Part shown: positions 10,520-21,889 of the stretch, in pieces
How positions within the stretch are numbered: position 1 is the stretch's first letter
How the letters are laid out: every line of letters begins with the position of its first letter
Source of the DNA: Zingiber officinale
Taxonomy: Eukaryota > Streptophyta > Magnoliopsida > Zingiberales > Zingiberaceae
Reading direction: 5' to 3'
DNA: 64,000 nucleotides
NCBI RefSeq assembly: GCF_018446385.1
Contig: NC_055990.1
Location: 140,256,996 to 140,320,995, forward strand
Notes under the pieces: generated by a model
The model's database searches: none
Seen by the model: only the letters and a program-made list of their open reading frames with translations
What the model was told of the DNA's origin: nothing
Translations under genes and position numbers: made by a program

Positions 10520-12931
10520 TTAGCTCGACCAAACTTGATCATTCACTTCTTTTCCTCGCCCTTGGAGGACAGATATACTTTTCGTTTTTGTTGGGAGATC
10601 TTCTCCCAACATCTTCCACCACATTGTCTCCTTCGTTTGGTGGCCTTCCATGAGGATGGAAATTCCATTCCTCAAGTTTATAAATGCTTGTCCTGCTAAA
10701 GCATTTAAAAGAGACGAGACATGGTTAGAGATATTAGATAAATCATATTCCAACCTTTCCTTACCAATTACCAAAGAAAGCTTATGATTTTTGACATCAA
10801 TTATAGCTCCAGCTGTAGAAAGGAAAAGTCTTCCTAATATGATAGGAATCCTGGGGTCCTCTTCCATGTCCAACATGACAAAATCTGTGGGAATAACATT
10901 CCCATCCACCTCTACTGGCACATCTTCTATAATACCCAAAGGGTACCTGCAGGAATGATCGGCAAGTTGAAGTGTCATAGTAGTAAGTTTAATGTTTTTG
11001 AGACCTAATTTATTACAAATTGAATAGGGAATGAGGCTAACACTTGCCCCCAAATCACAAAAAGCTTTTTCAAAAAATTCTTTTCCTATGTTGCAAGGAA
11101 TATAAAAACTCCCTGGGTCCTTTAGTTTTGGGGAAGTGTTCTTCTCCAAAATAGAACTACAGTCCTCACTAAGCGCAATGGTCTCAACCTCTCCTCTTCT
11201 TCTCTTGTTTGACATGAGATCCTTCAGGAATTTGGCAAATCTAGGCATTTGAAGAATAGCATCAATAAGAGGTACCTCTACACAAATTTCCTTAACTTTT
11301 TCTAAAAACTTGCCAAATTCTTCATCTTTCTTGAGCATTGTAAGTCTCTGAGGAAAAGGGACAGCTTTGCTCTGATGGTTCAGTGGGAGAGTCTCTTCAA
11401 CCTCAATGGTACTCTCCTCATTAGCTTGAATCTGATTTGGTATAAGAGGAGAGAGCTCTTCTTCTTTTTGTATCCCTTTTGGAGCAGTCACTTGGGAGTC
11501 TCCCAAGGTCCGTCCGCTCCTAAGCTCAATTCTATTGCAATGCTCCATAGGATTCACATCAGGTTTTCCTGGAAGTTGTCCTGGTGCTCTGGATGATGAG
11601 GAAGCTAGTTGGGCAATTTGACTATCCTGGATCTTTTGATGCTTTTCAGAATTATCCATTCTTTGAATGAGCTTTGCTAAATCTTGCTTCATTTCATTCT
11701 GACTTGAGATAATTTCTTCAAGCATCTTTTCAATATTTGACTTTGGTAAGCCTTGAGAAGATAGATGTTGAAAATTTTGTTGCCCAGCTTGAAAATTTGG
11801 TCTTGCCCCCATAGATGGTCCTTGATCTTGATTATTTCTGTAAGAAAAATTGGGATGACTCTTCCATCCAGGGTTATAAGTATTTGAGTATGGGTTGTTC
11901 TGCCTTTGATTGTAACTCATGATTGCATCACATTGTTCCAGTTGATTGATTTGTGCAGTGATAGCTCCCAATGGACATGAGTCATTTGAGTGCTCTGAAC
12001 TCCCACATACTTCACAAGATGTACTAATAGCATTGACCATATTAGCACTAGTCCCCATATTCTCGAATTTCTTTGTAAGAGCGTCCAATTTTGCAGACAA
12101 AAGAGTGACTGCATCTACATCAAACTTCCCTGATGCTTTAATTGTTGGGTTTACAGAAGAATAGCCACCACTTCTTTCATTTGCCCATTGATGATGATTT
12201 CGTGCTACACTGTCAATAATTTCTTCAGCTTCATCTAAACTTTTATTCATAAGTGCCCCTCCAGCAGCTGAATCAAGGGACACTTTGGTATGATAGTTGA
12301 TACCATTATAAAAAGTGTGCAACACTAACCATCTTTCCAACCCATGATGTGGGCATTGTCTGAGCATGCTATTATATCTATCCCATGCTTCAAAAAGAGA
12401 TTCTAAGTCAGTTTGCTTGAAGCTTGCAATTAAATTCCTCATATGAGCTGTTTTGCTTGGTGGATAGAATTTATCAAGAAACTGTTGCTCACACTGCTCC
12501 CAAGTGGTGATGCTATTAGGGGCCAAAGAATTCAGCCATTGCTTTGCCCTATCTCTTAAATAAAACCCAAATAATAATAATCTAACTGCTTCTGAAGGAA
12601 CTCCATTCATTTTCATGGTACCACATATTTCATAAAAGACCTCTAAGTGTTGATTGGGGTCTTCATGAGGTCCTCCACCAAATTGGTTATGATGCACCAT
12701 AGATATAATTGCGGGTTTGATCTCAAAGTTATTAGCTTCCACTGAAGGTCTTGAAATACTAGATCGAAAACCTCTTGCATAAGGTGCAGCATAATCCTTG
12801 AGTGGTCTATTCGCCATGTTCAAATGTTCCTGTTCTTCAATTTGCTTTTGCAGAATTCTTCTTTTATGGAAAGTTCTGTCAATCTCAGGGTCAAAAGGAA
12901 AGAATTCCCCTGCAAAGTTAGATCTTCGCAT
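10520..12931 (-). CDS. gag: Athila-like gag-protease polyprotein
   Basis: I chose ATG 12931 (sequence MRRSNFAGEF); the frame is open 28 codons further upstream but without an ATG. The gag domain (about residues 75-260) has the Athila/Tat-type pattern W-x-NSL then F-x-DKFYPPSK and MLRQCPHHGLE. A zinc-knuckle-like CEVCGSSEHSNDSC follows near residue 310. An aspartic protease domain lies near residues 610-740, with the active-site line CDLGASVSLIP and the later IILGRLFLST. The DLG triad in place of DTG/DSG is also seen in other Athila-type proteases. The frame stops at 10520 without any RT. It would build the particle and cleave the polyprotein. Just after the stop, the DNA reads into a GGCAACCC block typical of the region after integrase in related elements, which suggests pol was lost by internal deletion. 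Confidence 0.88.
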   Translation of the reverse strand: MRRSNFAGEFFPFDPEIDRTFHKRRILQKQIEEQEHLNMANRPLKDYAAPYARGFRSSISRPSVEANNFEIKPAIISMVHHNQFGGGPHEDPNQHLEVFYEICGTMKMNGVPSEAVRLLLFGFYLRDRAKQWLNSLAPNSITTWEQCEQQFLDKFYPPSKTAHMRNLIASFKQTDLESLFEAWDRYNSMLRQCPHHGLERWLVLHTFYNGINYHTKVSLDSAAGGALMNKSLDEAEEIIDSVARNHHQWANERSGGYSSVNPTIKASGKFDVDAVTLLSAKLDALTKKFENMGTSANMVNAISTSCEVCGSSEHSNDSCPLGAITAQINQLEQCDAIMSYNQRQNNPYSNTYNPGWKSHPNFSYRNNQDQGPSMGARPNFQAGQQNFQHLSSQGLPKSNIEKMLEEIISSQNEMKQDLAKLIQRMDNSEKHQKIQDSQIAQLASSSSRAPGQLPGKPDVNPMEHCNRIELRSGRTLGDSQVTAPKGIQKEEELSPLIPNQIQANEESTIEVEETLPLNHQSKAVPFPQRLTMLKKDEEFGKFLEKVKEICVEVPLIDAILQMPRFAKFLKDLMSNKRRRGEVETIALSEDCSSILEKNTSPKLKDPGSFYIPCNIGKEFFEKAFCDLGASVSLIPYSICNKLGLKNIKLTTMTLQLADHSCRYPLGIIEDVPVEVDGNVIPTDFVMLDMEEDPRIPIILGRLFLSTAGAIIDVKNHKLSLVIGKERLEYDLSNISNHVSSLLNALAGQAFINLRNGISILMEGHQTKETMWWKMLGEDLPTKTKSISVLQGRGKEVNDQVWSS

Positions 12932-13155
12932 ACACAAGAACAAGATAGCAAATGACAATTCAACAGAAAAAGAGAAAAATAAAAGAATCAAAAATGCAGA
13001 ATTGAATTTGTACAAAAAGAATTAACAAGAAGTAAAAGTTATACAAGAAAGTAAAAACAGAAATCTAATGATTAGTTACAACTATGCAATATGAAAGGAA
13101 AACAAATGTTATGTTTAGTCTAACTCAATTGATAATTCCTAATGTTATAGCGCAG

Positions 13156-13173
13156 TCCCCGGCAACGGCGCCA
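13156..13173 (-). other. Primer-binding site, tRNA-Asp type
   Basis: Minus strand TGGCGCCGTTGCCGGGGA, the primer-binding site known for Athila-type elements (tRNA-Asp). It is six bases from the 5' LTR. Confidence 0.9.
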
Positions 13174-13179
13174 AAAACT

Positions 13180-14827
13180 TGTTACGCTCCGCAAGTGTAC
13201 GGAAATGTCGCAAGTAATATAAAAGATTATCGTATCCACAGGGACTGGAATAAGCACTAGAAATGTCTCAATGCGAATTAGCTAAACAACTATCCAATTG
13301 TTTCAAATGCAAAGTGAAGGTAAACAAATCTAATATTAGAGATCAACAAACAAGAGTTTAGTGTTTTGGGTTATGATAAAGGGAGATTCTAGGAGTTTCG
13401 GTTTCTTTGTAAGATTTTTTGAATGTAAATGGTTCACCAATTCTTATCCCTCAATTGCCAAACACTTGTAGAAAGTTGTCGGTTCTCTCTTGCAATAGAT
13501 AACCGGCTAAGGACTGAGAAATGTATCTAAATATGATCAATTAGACGTGAACCTACGTTGTCCTTACACGGAAGCGCACCCATTACTATGCCTTCCTCGG
13601 ATATCAACATAGAAGCCCACAACTTATTAATCTATCAAGATACAAGAAACTAATCACAAGATCCATCCTACTCTCTTGAATATTCCTATTTCCTCTTCAA
13701 GATTATCTCTCAAACGTCCTTACACGGGCTTGCACCTGTCACGTGGATCCCTCGGATGATCGAGTGAGAGTTTATCTTTACAAAGTCCACAAGAAATCCA
13801 AACAATCAATCAAGAATGAGAATTAAGCACAAATCACCATTAATCATTCAAGATCTAATTGATACAAGCAAGACAATGTCATTGAAACAAGAAATTGGCA
13901 AATCCATAAGAGATTACATCAATTCATCATACAAATACTCCCTTAATCCTAGAATACAAGATCTACTCCATGAATCGAGGAAGAATACCCGAAGAAATAA
14001 AGATTACAAGCATTTCTTAAATCTCCAATCCAAGAAACCAAGAAAAGGGGGAAAGAGAAAACTTATCTACGAAGAAGCCTCGTCTTCGGATCCAATCCTC
14101 GCTCTGGAGTCGAAATCGTCAAGAACTCCCCTCGAATCGCCCAGAAATCCTCCCAAGAATGGGAGGAAACCACCAAATCTTGCCTTCTCCCAAAGGGGGA
14201 GAGATCCCCTTTCAATTCATGAAGGAGGGTTTAAATAGAGGAGGAAATCGGGCGCCACACGGCCCCATGACACGGCCATGTCCAGTTCCTTCTCTGCAAA
14301 AGCTGCATGACCGTGTGACTCACACGGCCAGGACCCTTCTGTTCTCTGGAAATGCTACACGGTCGTGTGGTGCACACGGCCACCACCTGCTTGGCCTCTG
14401 GAAATGCTACACGGCCGTGTGGTGTACACGACCACCACCTGCTTGGCCTCTGGAAACCTCACACGGCCGTGTAGATCTACACGGCCATGTAAGGCATCTG
14501 CTCTAACTTCTTCAAATCAAGACACGGCCGTGTGAGATTCACACGGTCATGTCCTCTTCCCTTCCTGTTAAAACTACACGGCCGTGTGTGGTACACGGCC
14601 TGATGCTCTCTCCCTTCAATTCCTTCCAAGCTTGGCCGAGGACGCATAATCTTCACCAATTTCAACTCCTGTATACAGAAAATACACAAAAAGCAGATCT
14701 CCGAACCAAAAGAGTAAATATGCTAAAAGGAAAGCTGGAAGTATAAAAGTGCATAGATCAAGCATGCTCAAAGTATGTAAATGTGCGTAAAAACATGCAT
14801 AAAAGAGTATATAATCTACGCACATCA
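13180..14827 (-). repeat. 5' LTR of the Athila-like element
   Basis: Near-identical partner of 5673-7333. TATA-like TATTTAAA at 14230-14237 (minus) and the palindrome cluster at 14255-14600. The TSD ACAAG follows at 14828-14832. Confidence 0.92.
14255..14600 (-). promoter_or_regulatory. ACACGGCCGTGT palindrome cluster in U3 (5' LTR)
   Basis: Same arrangement as 6751-7106, ending about 18 bases before the TATA-like box at 14230-14237. It differs from the other LTR by a missing half-site unit and a few substitutions, several of which change CG to TG or CA, as methylated cytosines do when they mutate. Confidence 0.72.
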
Positions 14828-14832
14828 ACAAG

Positions 14833-15982
14833 TCAAGCAAAATCAATGGGAGGAAAATTATTTTCGGATCAAGAGGAAGCCTCTTCCTCCGAATCAAAAG
14901 GAGAGGATGTCATCCCTACACTGGAAGGTATAAATGTTTCAATTAAAAATAAAAATCATATTATATGTTTTGAGTGTAGGGAACATGGGCATTACAAGAG
15001 TAAGTGCCCTAAATTGGCCAAGAAGAAGGGCCAAGTGGCACCAAAGGGCAAGGAGAAGCCCAAAGAGACCGCTCCCGGAACCAAGAAGAGTAAGGAGCAC
15101 ATTGTGTGCTTTTCTTGCAATAAAAAGAGACATTATAGGAGCCAATGTCCCAAGGGGAAGAAAGCGGGCAAGGCTCATGGAGGAAGCACAACTCAAGGGG
15201 GAGCCTCCAAGGTAAAAAGAAATGTATCATTTATTGAGCCTACCCCTTTAAATAATGGTAAAAAGCATGGTAGTTCTAATTTTTATCATTTTAATGCTAT
15301 TTACCATAAGAATAGAAAGCATGAGAGCTTTAAAGAGAAACATGTGGCTCTACATGCTAAAACTACCACACCTAGGGTTAGGAAGGTAGATGAAAATCTA
15401 GGCAAAAAAACAAAGAATTTTAGGTATGTGTCTAGAAACAAAAATGCTCATGGATTTAATGAAAAACTAAAAACTAAGGACTTAATGGTAGAAAATCAAG
15501 TCTTGAGGTCAAGACTTGATAAATTAGAAAAGACCCTAAAAAGGATGGAAAATATCCTAAAAGGGCAAAATGAGAAAAACCTAAGTCTAGGAGTACAACA
15601 AGGGTCATCCAAGAGCCATAAAGGTTTGAGATATAAACCAAAGGCTAAGAAGGATGTAATTTCTTACCATAGGGTTCCATATAGCTATGGAACCGAGTCT
15701 AGGTCTAAGGGTCAAGTCAAGGATACAAGGGAAGTTCTCCCTAGAAGTATCTTTACAACAACAAATGTGACTAAGACTTCTAAGAAGTCAAAGAAAGTCA
15801 CTAAGAAGGTCACAAGGGAGGCTATTCCTAGAGTTGACCTAGAAAATGTGACCAAGGCTTCTAAGAAGCCTAACAAGGTCACTAGGAAGGTATCTAGGGA
15901 AGTTATCCCTAGCGAGTATCTAGAGCATCCAAGGAGCACCAATAGGTTTTGGGTTCCTAGGAGCATTTTCTCTACCCCATAA
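14833..15982 (+). pseudogene. gag: SIRE-like gag, C-terminal part
   Basis: Continues the gag cut at 5672. It has an acidic Ser/Glu-rich linker, two zinc knuckles (CFECREHGHYKSKC and CFSCNKKRHYRSQC; the second has Lys where Gly is usual), a long basic tail with a leucine-rich coiled-coil stretch (near 15480-15570) and ends with a WVPRSIFSTP motif. It is open from the TSD to the TAA at 15980-15982. Repeated S/T-K-K-x-x-K-V blocks near 15770-15900 look like internal duplications. Knuckles would bind the element RNA. Confidence 0.85.
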
Positions 15983-18341
15983 ATGGGTTAGAGAGTATCA
16001 ACTCTAATTGAAAGGGTAGTTAACCCAATCATGATAAAGTTGGCACTCTAAGAGCATTTTCAAGGTTATTGTTAACCTTTTAAAATGAAGAAGAATTAAT
16101 GATTTACTCTTTCAAAGAGTAAAATGTGTCATAATGTGGGAAATTTTGAGATTATGTTGAATTGGCACAAATTGAGAAGAACTTAAGAAATACCAAGTTG
16201 GGATTTTGGTATTCTCTTAGGGATTTAAAAGCAAATCTAAGCCTTGATTTAAGGTGATTACTCTTATAGAAGAATGAAATATGCCAACATTTGAGGGATG
16301 TGCTTAATTTTAATTAGTATAAATAAGTCAAGAGATTAAAAGAATGCCAAGTTGAGTTTTGGCATTTTTCTTGATGAAATTGGGTAATTTAAGGTTTAAA
16401 TTTTAAGATTAGCTAAGGTTTAAGGATACTTAGATAGATAATCTAGGTATTTTATTCATGCTAATTTGCCATGCTTTGTTTGCTCATCATATGCCATGAC
16501 ATCATGTTTATTTTTGCACTCATGATTATTATGAAAAGCACAAAAATATCATGTCATATCATACATACATCATATAGTTATAGGATATTTTCTTTTAAAA
16601 ATTATTTCTTTTTGATGTATGTCATAACATTATCATGCATTATTTTAATTCCTTGCAATTAAGGACTAATGACATTTATTAACAAGTAACATCCTTGGTG
16701 GATGTTCATGACCTCAAAAATGCCTAGATAGATATGCATGATCCCTAGATTAGGACAAAACCAAAAATTTACATCTCACAAAGAACTATAAGGTGACTTG
16801 TATGTGGTTTCATACACATTAAATACAAGTGAGATGGTAGGATGATGAACAAAACTCAAGATGTTGATTTAGTACATTCCTTTGAGTTTTAGGTTCATCA
16901 AAATACATAGTTATGTGTTTTTCAATCATTGGGAAAGCTAATGTACAAGTTATGTGCATTGAGCCCAAAGAATATGGTTGGATATTGGTTTTGAAAATCA
17001 TTTTAAAATGCTTTTGGAAAATCTTGGTGAAGACTATCTTTTGATAGTAATTATCATTGAATAGTTGAGCACAAACTAGAAGAAAACACTAAAGTTTTTA
17101 TAAGTTTTCTAGTTTGTGTCAATCTTTGAAAATATGAAGTATTTTCTTAGAAAACTATTTTTCCCTGATACTATATGCCCTAAATAATGTCTACAATGAT
17201 TTTTATGATTTTTAGAATTTTTTAGATTTTTCTAGGGGTTTCTGAAATTGACTGAAATTGAATTTCATCCTTTTCAGAGCTTCAATCGATCAGTGGATCG
17301 ATTGAAGGGTCTCAATCGATCGGGTGATCGATTGAGAGCAAGCTTCTCGCGAACAGAAGCTTCCTAGATCGATCCACCGATCGATCCAGCCCTCCTGAAT
17401 CGATCAGTGGATCGATTCATCAAAGTTCAATCGATTGGGACTCAACTCCAATCGATTGGGAATGCTGATTTTGGTTGGTAAAGCCTGATTTCAGCATTTT
17501 GGACCATCTTGAGTCTAGGTAACCATTTCTAATCCCTCAAAACATATTTATACACATTTAAGGGGAGTTTTCATGATGAAAACAAGGATGGATTGGTTAA
17601 GGAAGACTAAGCCAAAGTTTAGGTTGAGGTTTGGTTTCATTATTAAATTTATGAACCTCAAAACTTCTAAATTTGGGTTTCCTAAAGTTTTTAGAGATTC
17701 CAAGTCATTGTTGGTGCAATGACAGAAGTCACGACCATGTCTTTAGGGGGGGTTACTCTTTAAGGACATGAAAATTTAATTTTCATACACCTTGGAAGGT
17801 GGTTAACCTTCTTTCGTGAAAATGCTCAAGGTTGGGCATTTGACTACAATGGAAAGTGGATATCTTCATTGTTCCAAGTGGTGCATGCTCATGAATGAGC
17901 AGTTGATGATAATGAAGGGTATGGGACCTTCATTTGAATCATGTGTGAAGACAACGAGCGAAGTTGTATGCAACAAGTGAATATACCAAGTGGTATATGC
18001 TCAAGAATGGGCGTTAAGAATAATGAAGGGTATGGGATCTTCGTTATTATGTTGTGAACAATGAGTGAAGTTGTGAACAATGTAGGGTAACTCTTCAGGA
18101 GGAGAGTTTATTTTTGTTATGTGCCCAAAGATGAGGCATGTAGGGATTTGATGTGTGCCAATAGGGGAAGAATGAAAGGGTTTAAGTTAGGCCTTCATTA
18201 TCTAAGAGGGAGTTTGCCCTCTTAGGGGGAGAATGTAGGGTTTAACTTACGTCTTCATTACCTAGTGGCATGAAGGGAGTTGAGGCTATGAGATTAACCT
18301 AACTTAAATGTGGTATTGTCAAACATCAAAAAGGGGAAGAT
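15983..18341 (+). other. Non-coding 3' internal region of the SIRE-like element
   Basis: No coding potential for pol is seen. It includes the ATCGAT palindrome cluster (17281-17461), a GTATGGGACCTTCATT-type imperfect repeat at about 17910-18060, and the polypurine tract AAAAAGGGGAAGAT (18328-18341). A TATA-like TTATACACATTTAAGG lies near 17550 after the cluster, but no ORF follows. Confidence 0.7.
17281..17461 (+). promoter_or_regulatory. Internal copy of the ATCGAT palindrome cluster
   Basis: Units such as CAATCGATC-AGTG-GATCGATTG repeat here, as in the LTR (4048-4378), including the shared context of CTTCTCGCGAACAGAA. In two other elements of this window the equivalent internal cluster stands before a 3' ORF; here no ORF is left. 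Confidence 0.7.
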
Positions 18342-18382
18342 TGTTGGTGCAATATTCCCCAGGTTAAGTTTGACCAAGTTGA
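18342..18382 (+). repeat. Truncated 3' LTR (41 bp) of the SIRE-like element
   Basis: Matches the first 41 bases of 3116-4896 with one visible difference and then stops abruptly. Confidence 0.8.
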
Positions 18383-19401
18383 TACGTCCACACTATCATG
18401 ACATACAAAATTCATAGTGTTTTGAGGTGTTGGTGAATTTAAATGATATTGTTTGAGGAATCAATATTATTTTAAATTCTAAAGTTTTGACCAAATATTT
18501 TGTGATTCTTAGGATTTCAAATGGCTTTCAATCCTCTTGTTGTTATATTGAAAGAGAACAAACTTACTGGTCCCAATTACATTGATTGGAAACGAAACTT
18601 GGACTACAAGTTCGTACTTCTTGAGGTGTATCCTAGCGTAATTGATAAGGACTCCAGTGAAGAGGAGATAGAGAGATATAGGAAATGGGCTAAAGGCAGA
18701 TGAGATGGCGAGATGTTACATTTTAACTTCTATTTCAAATGTGTTGCAACATCAGTATCAGGCCTTACCCACTGTCTATGACATGATGCTCAATCTCAAG
18801 GAACTCTTCGGACACCAGAATCGGACTGCCATGCACGAGAACAATAAAGGTGTATCTTATTCGTTAGTTGTTGAAACATATTTAGCGGTGTTATCTACCG
18901 GTACCTGGTGTGTAGATATGGGAGTCACTGATCATGTCTGCAAGTCATTGCAGGGGTTCCAGGAAACCCAACAACTACATGAAGGGAAAATCACCGTCTA
19001 CATGGGCAATGCTACGAAAGTGGCAGCTGTTACAGTGGGAGATGTTTATTTATCTTTTGATAGGAATAAAACATTGATTTTGAGAAATTATCTTTACGTA
19101 CCAAGTTTTAGAAAGAACTTGATTTTAGTTTCTAAACTATTTATGGATGGATATTCTATTTCTTTTGATGACAAAGTAGTTGTCAAGAAAAATAGGGTAG
19201 TTATCTGTTCTGGTAAGTTAGTTGGCAATTTGTATACTCTAAATCCAATAACTCTCACGATACAACAAATAGAAATTAATAACACATCTTCTAATTCTAA
19301 TAAGAGAAAGCAACCTTCGGAAATGAACCAAACATTCTTTGGCATCTAAGGCTTGGTCATATTAACTTGAGTAGGATTCAAGGGCTAATAGCCGATGGAC
19401 A
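18383..19401 (+). pseudogene. Copia relic: gag-protease fragment
   Basis: The gag start is at ATG 18521 (MAFNPLVVILKENKLTGPNY, then W-K-R-N-L-D). A TGA at 18701-18703 and a frameshift lead to the frame 18705-19349, which runs from gag (MARCYILTSISN, LKELFGHQNR) straight into a protease-like segment (WCVDMGVTDHVCKSL, where DSGATDH is expected) and the LYVPSFRKNLILVSKL motif. The middle of gag and the zinc knuckle are missing. A degraded GAG-preintegrase LWHLRLGHIN-like stretch follows to 19400. Its LTR family is probably that of the solo LTR starting at 22120, a guess from known associations. Confidence 0.75.
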
Positions 19402-20451
19402 TGTTTGACGATCAGTGGCCGGCTTGAAGGGGGGTTGGATAGCTAGGCCACCCACAATTTCTATTTCTTCTCTACAAGACATTAGTTTGCACACGCGGAA
19501 ATATAGAAACTAACAATGAAAGCAATGAGTAAAAACACAAACGCTAACACGATCATTTACGTGGTTCGGAGATTACTTGCTCCTACTCCAAGGCGTGTCC
19601 TTGAGGTGGACGAACCCTTGATCCTTCTATGGATCAGTCCCTGGCAATCTCCGGTTAGCTCTTACTCCTTCTCGGTGGAGCAAACCTCTCACAAGGTTCA
19701 CTTCCTCTTTACAATGATGAAGTTTAGGTTTGGGAGGAAGAGAATGGCTTGGAAGCTTTGGGCAAAGACTAGGAGTTATTCAACAAGCATGAGTAACCTC
19801 CTTCTTATCCCAAAGATCCTCTTTTATAAGTGGAGAGAGTTGATCAACAAATCAACTCAACCCGACATCAGTCGACTGGTCCATGCACGAGTCGACTGAT
19901 GTAGCCGTTAGACACAGTCAACGGCTCTCTGCAGAAGCCATCTTCTACCAACGGCTATGTACCAGTCGACTGGTCATGGGACCAGTCGACTGGTCCCCTT
20001 AGCCGACAAGCACAGAAGCATTCTGTGCTTTCTGTGAATTTGGACCAGTCGACTAGTCCAAGTACTAGTCGACTGGTACCTTACATTCACTCCCACTCAT
20101 CCTCTCCGGAGTCACCTTTGAAGCCCTCTTCCTAAGCCTTCATCCCTCAGATGCACCCGAGCCCGCGGCTCCTCTCCGTGTCATCCTTCATGTTGCCTTG
20201 AAGTCCACTTCCCTCGGCTCCACTCCATTGCTCCTCATCCGGCGGTCCCTCAGATGTTTTCCACACCATCCTTCACCGACTAAAGGTTCTGAGCCCTTGG
20301 ATGAGCTTCCCACACTTGGTCACACCAAGTTCTCATTTGTTTCACCAAGTCCTGCAAGACTCAAACACATATGAAAGCCTAACTTAAACTCTTTGACACA
20401 CACATCAAAGCAATGATCATACCGATCAAACTTGGGTCTATTGCACCAACA
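19402..20451 (-). repeat. Copia LTR (3' LTR, minus orientation)
   Basis: Plus-strand ends TGTTTGACGATC and TTGCACCAACA, so TG...CA. It is followed by ATCTCTCCCTTTTTGATG, the polypurine tract read on the minus strand, which makes it a 3' LTR of a minus element. The TATA-like box CTTATAAAAG is at 19821-19830. The candidate TSD on the left is GGACA (19397-19401); the right end of the element was not found. Confidence 0.75.
19868..20080 (-). promoter_or_regulatory. ACCAGTCGACTGGT palindrome cluster in U3
   Basis: Six copies of the 14-bp palindrome ACCAGTCGACTGGT or close variants. In the minus direction it ends about 38 bases before CTTATAAAAG. Two more copies occur inside the element at 20760-20800. 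Confidence 0.72.
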
Positions 20452-21070
20452 ATCTCTCCCTTTTTGATGTGTGGCAATATGTTTAAGTTAGGCACAAATA
20501 ATAACTTTTAAAATTACAAGAAATATGTAAACATGAAGCATAAAACCACACTCCCCCTAAACATATGCTCTCATCCTTAATTTTCAAGTTTTTTACACAA
20601 GTATGGAAATAAAGGTTTCTAACTTAAACCTACTCATTTCTCCCCCCTTTGACACCATCAAAGAGATTGTACCAAATAATCATACACTATATGGCATCAA
20701 GTATGACCAAATTTTGATAAAAAATTTGATATCAGAAAACACCAGTATGCTGGAAAGCTGGTACCAGTCAACTGGTACCTGACACAGTCGACTGGTACAC
20801 TCTAAAATTAAATTTCAGTCTTTTGCAGCCAGCTTCAGAAATACATAAAAAGTTCCATAAAATTCAAAAAATCATGAAATTTTGAATACATATTTCTTAT
20901 AATGTTATTTAACAAGGAAAAATATGTTTTCATGAAAAGTCAAAGTATTTTTGAAATTTTGACCAAATCTCACAAATCATAAAAACATGTAAGTTTGTAT
21001 CAATTAAACCCTAGTTTTGAATTCATGTGTTTCAAAATAGCTATTCACTGTAAATAAAACATAGAATTGT
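20452..21070 (-). other. 3' internal region of the copia at 19402 (non-coding)
   Basis: Polypurine tract at 20452-20468, several CTCCCCC blocks typical of the region before SIRE-type 3' LTRs, and two ACCAGTCGACTGGT-like palindromes (20760-20800). No ORF. Its far border is uncertain. Confidence 0.5.
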
Positions 21071-21684
21071 TTTCAAAACATTTGAAGCTTTATGAGGCTA
21101 AGTGCTTCTTTAAGTCTGGTTGACCTTTACCCGGTCGGGCTTTCACAAGAAGTTTTATGAGTTTATGTGCTTCTTTAAAACTGACCGACCTTTACTCGGT
21201 TGGGCTTTCATAGGAAGCTTTAAGCCTAGATGTCCTCTGACTATCCAAACTCACTATCCTTCTTAGTTTCAGAGTGAAGCACTAGACCCATTATACCCGG
21301 CTAGTCTAAGGGTCGATCGGGCTGCTTTCGAACAATTTGTAACCTAGTCAAGCTAAACTGCCTTGAGATCGAGTGAGGGACAAAATCAGATGGGGAGAAT
21401 ACCCCTATTTCAAATCTGACCGTCACGTCATCCTGACTTGGACCGCCACATCATCCTCTGGATCCACTCATCATGATTTGTATCAGCGTTCATGTCTCTC
21501 TTATCACATGTATTAGATGTCAAACAACTACAAGTTGATCTTATTTGGGTTTCGATTGCTTTCATGGTAGTAAAAGTTGTTGAATGATTAACTATTTTGG
21601 GTCTCTTCCAAGGGTCTTATTTGTTCCAAGTATTGTAGCTAATTATAGTTCAACTAACAATTTAACCCTACATAGCATGTATGC
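21071..21684. other. Unassigned DNA with a 65-bp duplication
   Basis: GTGCTTCTTTAA and the following GACCTTTAC-CGGT-GGGCTTTC block occur twice, 65 bp apart (about 21090-21225). The rest is unrecognised; perhaps fragments of other LTRs. No gene supported. Confidence 0.4.
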
Positions 21685-21889
21685 TGATACGGTGCATAAG
21701 AGGGGGGTCGGGCAGCTGACGTGGCCAAGAGTCAAGCCCACGAGAGGGTCAGAAGTCGAGTCCCCGTGGAGGTCAGAAGTCAAGCTTACGTGGCATTAGT
21801 CAAAGTCCCAGCCTACGTGGTAGTCAAAGGTCGAGATTACAAGTGGGACATGATCCGGCCTCTGTGGCAATTAGGGGTCGGGCCCACAG

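Larger units (their letters stand above)
5673..14827 (-). mobile_element. Complete Athila-like gypsy element without RT/IN
   Basis: Both LTRs are present (13180-14827 as 5' LTR and 5673-7333 as 3' LTR on the minus strand), with a perfect 5-bp TSD ACAAG at 5668-5672 and 14828-14832. Primer-binding site: tRNA-Asp type at 13156-13173. Coding content: gag-protease (10520-12931) and a second ORF (8470-9828), both open. There is no sequence for RT, RNase H or integrase. LTRs look nearly identical by eye, so insertion seems recent. It must have used enzymes from a related element. The layout matches the gag-only (TR-GAG-like) class of non-autonomous plant elements, here with an added 3' ORF. Confidence 0.9.
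3116..18382 (+). mobile_element. SIRE-like Ty1/copia element, gag only, interrupted
   Basis: Order on the plus strand: 5' LTR (3116-4896), tRNA-iMet primer-binding site (4899-4910), degenerate gag (5021-5672 and 14833-15982), long non-coding region, polypurine tract (18328-18341) and the first 41 bases of a 3' LTR. No protease, integrase, RT or RNase H is present between gag and the polypurine tract, so the element was non-autonomous even before it was interrupted. A minus-strand Athila-like element (5673-14827) lies inside gag. The 3' LTR is cut at 18382, where an unrelated copia relic begins. Confidence 0.85.
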
